Below, one piece after another: positions 1 through 9,453 of a DNA stretch of 64,000 bases. The position numbers were made by a program, and so were the translations under genes. How positions within the stretch are numbered: position 1 is the first letter of the stretch; every line of letters starts with the position of its first letter. The notes under the pieces are model-generated. The model made no database searches and had not been told where the DNA came from. It saw only the letters and a program-made list of their open reading frames with translations. Source of the stretch: Amyloporia xantha (lineage: Eukaryota; Basidiomycota; Agaricomycetes; Polyporales; Adustoporiaceae); the NCBI GenBank assembly GCA_036971615.1, contig JAYKKR010000009.1:62001-126000 (forward strand). Reading direction: 5' to 3'.

Positions 1-581
1 CAATTTGCAATACGCCAGTCCATCTCCGAGTTGAATGGATAGAAGAAGCCCCTGTCTTTCTCTCCGGAATCTGAGTCGGTGTCTTCATCAACATCCATTC
101 TATCCTCCTCTGCATCTTGCCCGAAAGACTTCCGCCATCTCTCATGAAGATTGTCATTCATGCGAATGACCTTGGCTGCCCCAGAGTAGACATCCTCCAC
201 TCGAGAATCCTCATCATCATCCAGAACACGGGTTTGGGCAGCACGAGAGCCATGAGCGAGAGTGGATGGACCAGGGCCTGCCTGTCCGATAGCAGGGTTC
301 TCCAAAGGGATGAAATGGAATAGATCATTCTCTTCAGATATCTCCTCCATGACATCCGCAACGTCTTCATCTTCATCGGTCTGTGCTTGTCCAACATCCA
401 CATCTGCCACCAATTCCATGGGTCCCCCCTCCCCTTCCAAGTCCAGTGGGCCGAGGTCCGCAAGCTTTCCACGACGATACCAAGAACATGAGCGGGAACT
501 GGTGAGATGCGAATTGCAACCTTTTCTAGTAGAGAAATACCGGCCACAAGCAGGACAAATGCAGTTGTCCAGGATATCCAT
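1..581 (-). CDS. Plavaka-type transposase, N-terminal part (runs off window edge)
   Basis: The frame is open from an ATG at 581 down to base 1, about 193 codons. It begins with a C2H2-like zinc finger (C-x2-C, then a Cys/His pair and SCSWYRRGKLADLG), followed by an acidic stretch, the segment VIRMNDNLHERWRKSFG, and FNSEMDWRIANW at the window edge. The same order and wording occur in the N-terminus of the complete Plavaka transposase at 59007-62037, so this is a paralogous copy of the same family. Plavaka transposases are RNase H-fold enzymes related to the CACTA group, and the N-terminal finger is presumed to bind DNA. No stop or frameshift is visible in the part present. The catalytic part lies outside the window, so activity cannot be judged. 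Confidence 0.85.
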   Translation of the reverse strand, partial: MDILDNCICPACGRYFSTRKGCNSHLTSSRSCSWYRRGKLADLGPLDLEGEGGPMELVADVDVGQAQTDEDEDVADVMEEISEENDLFHFIPLENPAIGQAGPGPSTLAHGSRAAQTRVLDDDEDSRVEDVYSGAAKVIRMNDNLHERWRKSFGQDAEEDRMDVDEDTDSDSGEKDRGFFYPFNSEMDWRIAN

Positions 582-839
582 AGAGGAATGATGTCGAGGG
601 GTTTCGGAAGAGGCTCAGTCATCAGGTTCACACTGATTAGAATAGAGATAACATTGATCGCGATTTTCTCTCCCGTAGCTTGATAAGCAACTAGTATAAT
701 TGTATTAGATCCATTCCTATCATTTCGTAGTCGTAACACTACACCTACACAACAAGAAAAATGCATTCTAGGGCCTCATCTTCTACTCTTCTATACCACA
801 CTCACACCTTCCCTTCCCTTCCCTGGATGCCAGCGGGCC

Positions 840-1075
840 GAAATGAACGTGAACGTCTGGGTAGACAGTCAATAAAGGACCAACAGGCCAGCAGGTCGTA
901 AGGAACAGCGGGGTGGAGAGAGGCAGGGTAGACGGCCGGCGGGGCAGAGAGATGAGCGTCCGGGCGCAGCGACGAGCGTTGGCGTGCAGGGACGACCCAT
1001 GGGGTGGAGAGACGGACGTCAGCGTGCAGAGACGACCGGCATGCTGGAGAGATGACCAGCAGGGGAGGGGGGGTA
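840..1075. repeat. Degenerate ~30 bp GC-rich tandem repeats, block 1
   Basis: Loose repeats of phrases like GAGACGGACGTCAGCGTGCA and GACGACCGGC with a period near 30 bp. A related block recurs at about 1690-1900, suggesting that the 0.8-2.8 kb region grew by duplicating a composite repeat. Short open frames here are by-products of the repeat. Confidence 0.6.
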
Positions 1076-1089
1076 GAATCAAGTGGCAG

Positions 1090-1575
1090 GGGTGGAATTG
1101 AGATGCAGGGGCCCGAATCGAGGTGCAGGGGCTCGGATTGAGCGGCAGGGAGTTGGCACCAACGACGGGGGTCTGAATCGACCAGCGGGGGCTCGATTCG
1201 AGCAGCAGGAGCTTGAGGCAAGGGGCTGGGGCTTGATTCGAATAGCGGGGGCTTGAGTCGAGTGGCGGGGCGTCGAATCGACCGGCGGGGACTCGATTCG
1301 AGCAGCGAGGGCTTATATTGAGCGGCAGGGGCTCGATTCGAATAGCGGGGGCTTGAGTCGAGCAGCGGGTGCTCGACTCGAGCGGCAGGGGCGCGATTCG
1401 AGTCGCGGGGCGTCGAATCGAATTCGAGTTGCGGGGCGTAGGTACCGACGGCGGGTATAGTCGTGTGGCGGGGCACATCGACGAGTGTTGGTGGCCTGAG
1501 TCATGGAATCGAGCGGCGGGGGGTAGGCACCGATGGGTGGCCCTCGAATCGAGCGGCGTAGGCTTGGGGCGAGAG
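1090..1575. repeat. 20 bp minisatellite, array A
   Basis: Tandem degenerate units of the form GGGGCTTGAGTCGAGCGGCG, 20 bp long, with variation mainly at the second half (ACCGGC, AGCAGC, AGCGGC). Because 20 is not a multiple of 3, three units (60 bp) encode a 20-residue repeat in every frame. This explains the long Pro/Ser/Arg-rich open frames on the minus strand, which I do not call as genes. Confidence 0.85.
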
Positions 1576-1689
1576 GCAGGCGCTCGTCAACATTGAGCCT
1601 GAGCTGGTGTACTTACCTGAGCTCCCTTCCAAATCATGCCACTTCCAATCTCTCACTCTGTCCCTGCTCCCTCGAGTAGCAACGAGCGG

Positions 1690-1900
1690 TGAGGTGCACA
1701 AACTACCGTGGGGTGGACGAACAAGCGTCGAGGTGCAAAACGAGCATTGGGGTGCGAGACGAGCGTCGGGCAGCAGCAACGGACGGCGGAGTGGAGAGAC
1801 GAGCGTCGGGGTGGAGCGACAGACGGCGGGGTTCCCGAACGACCAGCAGGGTGGAGAGACGAGTTGGGGAGGGTCAGGATCGATGGTGAGGGCTCGGGAA
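1690..1900. repeat. Degenerate ~30 bp GC-rich tandem repeats, block 2
   Basis: Second block of GAGACGAGCGTCGGG-like units, related to 840-1075. It is preceded by a short unique stretch (1580-1690) that resembles 2820-2880 after array B (both contain a CTTACCT...CCCTTCC phrase). This supports duplication of a composite unit. Confidence 0.55.
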
Positions 1901-2029
1901 CAGTCACAAGAGCGGACACCCAGCGAGGCGATGCTGGAAGGGCGGAGCGACGGCTGATGGGCGGGAGTTGGACCGCGAATCGATGCGCGGCGGCTCGAAT
2001 CAATGGCTGGGGGTAGCCAACGACGGCGG

Positions 2030-2800
2030 GGGCTGGGATCGACGGCTGAGGGCACCAACCGATGCGCGGCACCTTGAATCGACCGGCGGGGGCTCGAGTC
2101 GATCTGCGGGGGTGCGAATCGAGTGGTGGGTGCTCGAATCGACCGGCGGGGCCTTGAGTCGAGCGGCGGGGTGTCGAATCGACCGGCAGGGGCTTGAGTC
2201 GACTGGCGGGGCGTCGAATCGACCGGCGGGGGTTTGAATCGAGCAGCTGGGGCTCGATTCGAGCGGCGGGGGCTTGGAACGAGCGGCGAGGGCTTGAATC
2301 GAGGGGCGAGGGCTGGAATCGAGCGGCGAGGGCTTGATTCGAGCGGCGAGGGCTCGATTCGAACGGCGGGGCGTAGAATCGAGCGGCGGGGCGTAGGTAC
2401 CAACGGCAGGGCGTAGATACCAACGGCGGGGGCTCGAATCGAGCGGCGGGGGCTTGAGTCGAGTGGCGGTGCGTCGAATCGAGCTGGGGGCACCAATCAA
2501 TGCGCGGCGCCTTGAATCGACCGGTGGGGGCTCGAGTCGATCTGCGGGGGCGCGAATCGAGCGGTGGGTGCTCGAATCAACCGGCGGGGCCTTGAATCGA
2601 GCGGCGGGGCGTCGAATCGACCGGCAGGGCTCGATTCGAGCAGCAGGGCCTGGAGTCGAGCGGCGGGGGGTCGAATTGAGTGGCGGGGTGTTGAATCGAC
2701 AGGCGGGGGCGCGAGTCGAAAGGCGGGGGCTCGAATCGACCGGCGGTGGCTCGAATCGACCGGCAAGGACTCGATCTGACAGGCTGATTCAAACGGCGGG
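2030..2800. repeat. 20 bp minisatellite, array B
   Basis: Continuation of the same 20 bp family as array A (units such as GGGGCTCGAATCGACCGGCG). Two sub-blocks (about 2060-2250 and 2500-2690) have the same order of variant units, for example a CTTGAATCGACCGG unit, then a CGAGTCGATCTGCGG unit, then a GAATCGAGCGGTGGG unit. This shows higher-order duplication. Confidence 0.85.
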
Positions 2801-3326
2801 GGGTTGGAATGAATGGAGGGTTATATGACATGTCCTGCTTACCTCGGGGCCCTTCCCACCCATGCTGTTCTCCTCTCCTGCTGCTCCCTCAATGCTCCCT
2901 CAAGCTTAACTGGATGGAGAGGGGTGATGGTGCTGGCGTTAAGCAGAGAGAGTCAAGGGCGACCGGCAGACCGCGAACAGTGGAGGTGCGGGGTGGGAGC
3001 TTGCACGACCAGGCAAGAAGCCGTCGCCGTCGTCCGGTCGAAAAGGAGGCGCTTTCGAGTGCGCAAAGTGAGCGGAGGGCTGAGGAGTGCGGGGAGTCGA
3101 TTCGACGGCGGACGCTAGAGATGCGAAAAGTGCATGGCACACTGGGAGGGAAGTTGTAGCCTGGCAGTGAGACGAGACAGAACTCGCCTTAGGACAACGC
3201 GCCTGCCCGAAAAGGAAGCGTGCTGGGGCACGCTCGCTCGCACGTTGAACGTTGAACTTTCAACGCTCAACGTCCCACTGTGTTGCGCATCTCGTGCGAC
3301 TGTCTCACTTAGCTCTGTAACAACAC
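2801..3326. other. Intergenic stretch before the dioxygenase pseudogene
   Basis: No convincing coding frame on either strand. It contains one short palindromic element (3243-3272) and presumably the promoter of the gene starting at 3327, but I see no unambiguous TATA box. Confidence 0.5.
3243..3272. repeat. Short inverted repeat (GTTGAACG / CGCTCAAC)
   Basis: CGTTGAACGTTGAAC is followed directly by TTTCAACGCTCAACG, giving a nearly perfect hairpin. It lies about 55 bp upstream of the ATG at 3327, so it could be a regulatory dyad. Confidence 0.6.
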
Positions 3327-6300
3327 ATGGACTCGACTTTTCTTTTGTCACGCTCGGATGCCGACACTCTCATCCACTATCTCACCTCTCAACGGGATGC
3401 TCAAGGCCTGCCACCCGATGTCTCTGTGGTTCTCCGGCAACTCAAGGCACTGAGCACCAACGACTCGGTGCTCACAGCCCAACCCACTGTGCAGGGACTT
3501 CGAGCTGCTGGCTATCCTACACCGTCTGCCTCTCCAGGGCCTCAGTCCTTTCATGGTGAAGCTGGTAGTCTGGAATCCCGAGCTCCGTCTCCTGTTCATG
3601 AAGACTTGGCTCCTAGTCAGATCGTCTTGTCTCCAGTGAGTACACCAGCATCATTTGTGCATCTCTACATAAGCTCATTATGAACACTTATTTGAGCCCC
3701 CGAGTTCATCGATCTCTCCTGCTGTGGAGGATTCACCCCCACGCAAGCAGCGTAAAAGAACACGACGAGGCTCTGTGAAGAATACATGTATGACAACCGA
3801 TGTCCGTTGGGGTGGGTTCCCAATCCCACCCAATCCTTCTGCCAGACACGAGGAAGGTGACACCCCTCCTGCGGAGGGACATTCTAAAATTGTCAAGTGG
3901 GTAGCTGCCAAGCAGCCTGCAGCCACTGGAGGGCGTCGTGCGAAGACTGCTGTGGAGCTTATCTCACACCTCTCACATGGTCCTCGGAGTAATCTGGAGA
4001 GTTCAGAATGTCAGCAGTGGATTGCTCACATGAAGAAGATGATTGAAGGTCGATTCTGGAAAGGCTTTGATGGTGCATATGTCACTAACGATCTACTGTC
4101 ACTGGTGAGGAGAGTCTCCCAGGTAGAGCGTATGAGAACCGGTGTGGAATTTCTGGCCATCATGTCCAAAATTGAGCTGTCCGCCAAGATTCAGAGGTAT
4201 GTTCGACTTTGGTTACTCCGCTCCTTTGCCCGTCTGATTGTCTGTGCAGCATGACAGCACCCAATGCAACTCTTGATATTCGCACAATATACCACACAAA
4301 AATTGAAGGCCAACCTGACGCACCTGCAATACGAACATTTGAGACTTGGATTGCGAAAGGCAACAAGTTCGCCGCACTTGCCGGGGCTGGTATGTCTGAC
4401 TACTCAAGGTGCTTATATATGTTCTCACTCTTGTTTTAGGTTCGGTGTATTTGCTTATGATCATAGCTGCAAGAGGCACACACCGTGATATTGGTCGAGC
4501 CCCATATCCAACTGTCTATGCCATGTGTAACACTATCCGGTTCCCCAAGCACGGTAAGAGTTTTCTCATATTCCTATCTCTTTTGCATGGATTACAAATG
4601 ATCTATTGTTAGACACCGATAGCGGAAGTGATGTTATTGAACGGTTGATCCCTTTAATAGCTCATTTGCGAGTGACTATCGCCCTGAGGATCTCCACAAT
4701 CTTGTCTACGACCATTTTGCGGGAATGCCACTTGTCTACGGAGATAGATTGCCGTGATTTGGATCACTCTGACGCCTTTTTTGACAAGTTGAGGGAAAAG
4801 TACGTATTGCGCTACTATTGCAATTGCGATTAGGTTTCTTATGTTTATGTTAGGGTCTTTGGCGCCCTGAAGCGCGACAGAGCGACTTGGGCCTCCTGTC
4901 TGACGCCTATCTCCGCGAATGACCCTCCTCTCTCTCTACACATTATGGGGCAGAGTCTTCTGGAATCTGGGGCTATAACAAATTCACCACCGTCACCTTG
5001 CTCCGATTCTGAAGACGAACATGGTATACCAAGCGACAACAATGATGACCTTTTTGCTATGAGAGATGAAGACTCCTATGGTCAGTTCTATTATCCAGAT
5101 TCCACAAATTCAAACTATTGCGTCCTCAATACACATTTTGACCTTGCTGCATCTGAACATCAATGAGAGCCGTATGGAAGAGGCAATGTCCAGGAGCGGT
5201 TTAGGTGGACAGATAAGCAACGCGCTTTGGCTGCAAAAGCGCTTGTAGCTAACAGTTTGAATGAGTTTGCGGGCCAGGTGCGTTCAACTCTCCCCTCTTC
5301 TTTCATTATTTTCATTCTATTCATCCAGATTGAGAGTCACTATAACAAGAAAGGTGTCCTGCGTGCAGATAGTGGTTACATTCACATGTCGCATGACGTG
5401 TTGGCTGAGTGCGTTGACTATATGAAAATACTGAGTGCGTTTCTAACTTTTTTTGCAGTAAGGAGATTGATCTCCGCTGTTCGGACGGCAGTTTATTGGC
5501 CTTCATTGCCTCTGACATGCCAGCAACCATGCGTGAAAGTCTTACCCGCAACATTCGCACTGCTTTACTGGTAGAGGGACGTGATGGCTTTGTTCTCACT
5601 CACAAGGACAGTTCTGAACAAGGCAGTGATCATCGCTTTCCTTGTTTGCACTTTTCTTGGTATGCCCGTAATATCACTCGTGTAAGTTGATATTTTCTTT
5701 TCTACCCCACATATCGCTGACATTATTGATAGGGAGAGGATGCCCCACAGGATGTGCATCCCCTGAACCTGCGACGTACAGGTACCTCTCAAACCAACCA
5801 TCAGTAATTCTCGGCATACATCTCCAAAGAGCGCGAGCAGCATGAATACGAGTATCACAACTTGTGCAACGCTTTTCAAGAATTCTTTGATTGGATGCGT
5901 GCCAAGGTAAGCAGTCATTTGTCATTCACTATATAAGCTTATGCAATATGAATAGCTTGAAGCTGCGTTTGCCCGACATGTGCAAGACATTGTCTGTGTT
6001 TGTGGATGCGCTGCCTGGCTGAGAGGCGTCCGCTTGTCATCCATTTGGTGGCTTTGTTTTCAACATCAATGTGGCCACCCATGGACACAGAGATGTTAAG
6101 GATCTTGCTGCTTGTTTGGTCCTTGCTATTGGAGATTATCAAGGTGGAGAATTATGTTTGGCTGAGCCGGGCTTAGTGATCCCACTACGCAATGGAGATC
6201 TGGTTGTTTTTCCATCAGGCAAGATCACTCATTTTAACTTGCATTATAGTGGTCTACGGGCATCTATTGTACTTCATTCTGATGGTGCGGGAGCCAAGTA

Positions 6301-6370
6301 CAGTGAGAATCTGGGTGGTTGGAGAGATCATGGACATATGCATTCGTCGTGGAACTTGTCTAATTTGTAG
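3327..6370 (+). pseudogene. 2-oxoglutarate/Fe(II) dioxygenase-fold protein, multi-exon, decayed
   Basis: A spliced gene begins at ATG 3327 (MDSTFLLSRSDADTLIHY), with introns near 3637-3693, 4199-4252, 4391-4440, 4552-4613, 4800-4852, 5278-5330 and 5692-5741. The last 110 residues form a double-stranded beta-helix dioxygenase core: HRD at 6086-6094 (metal HxD), then GDYQGGELCLAEPGL, GDLVVFPSG, ITHFNLHY (distal His) and RASIVLHSD (2OG-binding Arg). This is not the TET/JBP family of the gene at 15870-17432; it is a separate fungal 2OG oxygenase common in agarics. Decay is visible: in-frame TGA 5164-5166, TAA 5805-5807 and TGA 6020-6022, a probable pair of compensating frameshifts at about 4655 and 4750, and another near 6000. 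The stops fit C-to-T change at CGA or CAA codons. The 5' half (3327-4800) matches no domain I can name. Confidence 0.65.
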
Positions 6371-6758
6371 TTTCACACGTGACCACAAATAAACACACAT
6401 GATCACATGTCACTTCTTGTCTTTGTTCCGTCACCATCCTTGTGTCTCGCACATCGTTTCTCTGGTTCAATGGCTGCCAAAAAGCGTGCAGCTGCGCGCA
6501 AAACTTCATCTACTTCTGCTAAAGGCAAAGAACCTCAAAACCCGACCGCCTCTGAGTCATCCACACCTGCCCCGTCAGAGTCGTCTGGCCTGACAGCAGA
6601 AGAAAAAGCTCTGTTCAAGAAGCTTCAGGCTAAGTCGCAGAATGCTGCAGCTGCATTGCGCCAGAAGGAAGATGAAGGCCTGTTCCATTTCCGTGAGATT
6701 GCATTGCTGTATTGATTTCTGGTGTAGGTATTCGCAAACGCAATGCAGACACACCATA

Positions 6759-7305
6759 CAGTCACTATAGCCTACTCTATAGGGAGAGATATGGGTGAAA
6801 TTTTTATTACTTAGTAAGGAGAGCGGACGTCGGCCGACGCCATCGCTATAGCCTGCAGTGCAGGGTCGGCCGAGACGGTATAATATAGCCTGTAGATACG
6901 GCGCGGCCGAGTGCGCCATATTTCCCTGGTATATTCTCGCCTTCAAGTAGCGTCGGCCGAGAGGGTATAATATAGCCTTTAGATACGGCGCGGCCGAGTG
7001 CGCCATATTTCCGTAGTATATTCTCGCCTTCAAGTAGCGTCGGCCGAGAGGGTATAATATAGCCTGTAGATACGGCGCGGCCGAGTGCGCCATATTTCTG
7101 TGGTATATTCTCGCCTGCAAGTAGTGTCGGCCGAGAGGGTATAATATAGCCTGTAGACATGGCGCGGCCGAGTGCGCCATATTTCCGTGGTATATTATCG
7201 CCTTCCAGTAGCGTCGGCCGAGGGCTATAATATAGCCTTTAGACACGGCGCGGCCGAGTGCGCCATATTTCCGTGGTATATTATCGCCTTCAAGTAGCGT
7301 CGGCC
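6759..7305. repeat. Left terminal inverted repeat with five 87 bp subterminal repeats
   Basis: About 100 bp of terminal sequence is followed by five tandem units starting at about 6865, 6952, 7039, 7126 and 7213. Each contains GTCGGCCGA, TATAATATAGCC, GGCGCGGCCGAGTGCGCCA and a TATATTCTCGCCTTCAAG-type phrase. The CGGCCG palindrome occurs twice per unit, giving regularly spaced candidate transposase sites. The open frame on the minus strand is a product of the repeat. Confidence 0.9.
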
Positions 7306-7510
7306 GATGGTGGATGCAGTGGTATTCATATCGCGCATCATGGCGCGCCGCGCTTATGGGCCTGGTATGCCCACTGGGATGGTATTTTTATGGCGCGGTA
7401 TCGGCGCCGCCAGGTCATGTGTTCGCGTATATTGGTAAAGCAACTCAATATTCTGTGACTACATTTTGTCCTTGATGCCAACGACATCGGAGTATATACT
7501 GTATAACGAA

Positions 7511-9219
7511 TTATATCTCGCCATTCCACATCATGGCTTCAACCCCAGTGGTCCCGTCCTGCGGTGGCTTGGCTGTGAGCAAGGATTTGATGGGCTGGTG
7601 CAGCTTCAAGATTGCGTTGGCGACGTCGATGTCCTCTTCTATACGTCGTAACCTCTCGCTCAGGGATTGCGCTTGAAGGAACATCAAGTTTTCTTCGCTT
7701 CCGCGAGGAAAACCTTCTATTGTTTTCTTTAGCGAATGGCAAATTGCGAGCGCAGTGTCATACCGAATTTAATCTCGATGGCGTTCATGGCGCTATTGGG
7801 GAGTGGCCTCTGCCATCATCAAAGTATGGATTCTCCAATTCTTTGCATATTTAAGTATGGTGAAAGGGTGAATTTCGCTGTACTTACTTGAGTCAATGAT
7901 GTCCTCGTCGTGATCCAGAATGGGAGCGAGGGCGAAGGTACGAGGGAGATCCTGGCCACGGTCTCTGAGCCGCTGACGGTGTGCCTCCAAGTCCTGGAGT
8001 GGTATCAGCATGACAATGAAGGCGATGGAGGGCTTTCACTTACCAGAGGACCGCGGGGTATGTTGTGCTCGTCCAACACCTCATTTATAATGTCAAGGTA
8101 CTGTCTATGAGTATTCAAACACAAAGGCAAGAGAAAGCGAGGCAAAATACCTGGCGATTGAGTTGGATGAGGCGCTCATCCGCCATGTCAACATCGCCAT
8201 CTTGGCTATGCGCAAGGTCGTGATCAAGTGCGCCGTCCATCCCGCCGTCCACGCCGCCGTCCACGCCGCCATCCACGACGCCATCCATAGGCGCGCCTCT
8301 ATCTTCAATAGTAGAGGAATGGAGTGTCAGTAGGAAATAGGTTTAAAAACATGAGTGTGGACATACCTGGGGATGGAGTGGCCGGGAGATCCAGCTGATC
8401 GCGGGAGCTGGAGGACTGGAGACAGCGATGGCGACAAGTCGAGGTGTGCACGATGAGGGACAGGCGACTCGAAGGTAGGCTGGGCGCTGTGCACTCGCTC
8501 TGGAGATGCCTCCAGGTCAAGCTGTGGACGGTGCAACGGGGTGTTTACCTGCGATGGCGAAAGGTCCAGGGCGGATCTAAAAGGTGAGGTCTGCATTCGC
8601 AATTGCGAGGTGAAATCCAACGGTTGTCTTGATAGCGAGGTATTCGGCGGTGAGGGCGAAATGTTGAGCGATGGACGGAAGAGATCTATATCTTGGGAAG
8701 ATGCCGACTGCATTGTGGGCCTACGTAGTTGAGGGGACGTTAATTGGGGAAGACGAGGTCCACACGTCTTTTTGAAGTAGGCGCGGACGGCGGTGGCGGC
8801 ATATCGAGAGGAGTGCTACGTTGTGCAGATCCCCCTGAACGTTGGCAAGGTCAGGCGTTGGCGACATAGCAAAGCGAAAGTTGAGCGGCGGCGGGGATGG
8901 CGATGGCGATGCGGACAAATCGCCAAGCGTACGCGCTGGTGGCAGAGTGCGTGAAGGCGAAGGCGAAGGCGAAGACACCACATCCAGAATTGGGCGAGAA
9001 ACATCCCCTCTGATGGGCGAGGAGTCGAAGTCCAGAGTTGGGCGAGGGACATCCCCTCTGATGGGCGAGGACTCGAAGTCCAGGGTAGGGCGAGGGGCAT
9101 CACCTCTGATGGGCGAGGAGTCGAAGTCTAGTATTTGGCGGGCTGAGGGGAGTGAGCGCAGGTTGGCGTGAGGATATCTACATGATGTGCTCACCTAGCT
9201 CGTCTGCGTGTTCCGACAT
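7511..9219 (-). CDS. KDZ cargo gene A: Ser/Pro-rich repetitive protein
   Basis: Starts at ATG 9219 (MSEHADEL), followed by an intron 9128-9194. The next exon holds three near-perfect 16-residue repeats, PTLDFDSSPIRGDVPR (48 bp each), and then further Ser-Pro-rich text. Related LDLSPS and LDLEASP phrases recur around 8330-8710. Downstream exons give GVVDGGVDGGVDGGMDGALD (about 8290-8225), then ADERLIQLNRQ, YLDIINEVLDEHNIPRGPL and DLEAHRQRLRDRGQDLPRTF. The last exon contains LSERLRRIEEDIDVANAILK, a short amphipathic helix, ending at TAA 7511-7513. Several middle splice sites are unresolved. No known domain. The SSP repeats look like phosphorylation or scaffold motifs, which is inference only. 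It is transcribed divergently from gene B, with 234 bp between the start codons. Confidence 0.6.
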
Positions 9220-9453
9220 GGTTGAAAGCAAGGCGGAAGGAATGCGGAAACGTGCCAAGTTCGTCTAGAGGCATCTAATATACCCATGAGCGCAACACGT
9301 GCGGTGCCGATCGAACGGGCGCGGATCTTTCCGCCAGGCGCCCGCCATCAACCAACGCGATGCACCGCGTGGGTCTGACTTCGTCTCTTCTTCCACCACC
9401 ACCACCGCCATCACCACAGCTGTCAAATCCCATCTCGCTTTGCTTCTACCACC
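9220..9453. promoter_or_regulatory. Divergent promoter region, genes A and B
   Basis: This 234 bp gap separates the start codons of genes A (minus) and B (plus), so both promoters must lie here or overlap the 5' ends. It includes a run of CCACCACCACCACCGCCATC shortly before ATG 9454. Same layout as the C/D and E/F gaps in this element. Confidence 0.5.

Noticed and set aside
783..2831. Long overlapping Pro/Ser/Arg-rich open frames on both strands
   Set aside because: They are produced by the 20 bp minisatellite being stop-free in several frames. Different frames give equally long products, and no start, intron or domain is consistent.
6575..7246. 223-codon minus-strand frame with repeated GYIIPSRPTLLEGENI-like text
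   Set aside because: It is translation of the 87 bp subterminal repeats and inverted repeat of the KDZ element. The right arm gives the same artefact.
6865..7299. Regular tandem repeats considered as a CRISPR-like array
   Set aside because: Units are head-to-tail without unique spacers, and are mirrored at the other end of the transposon. The genome is eukaryotic.
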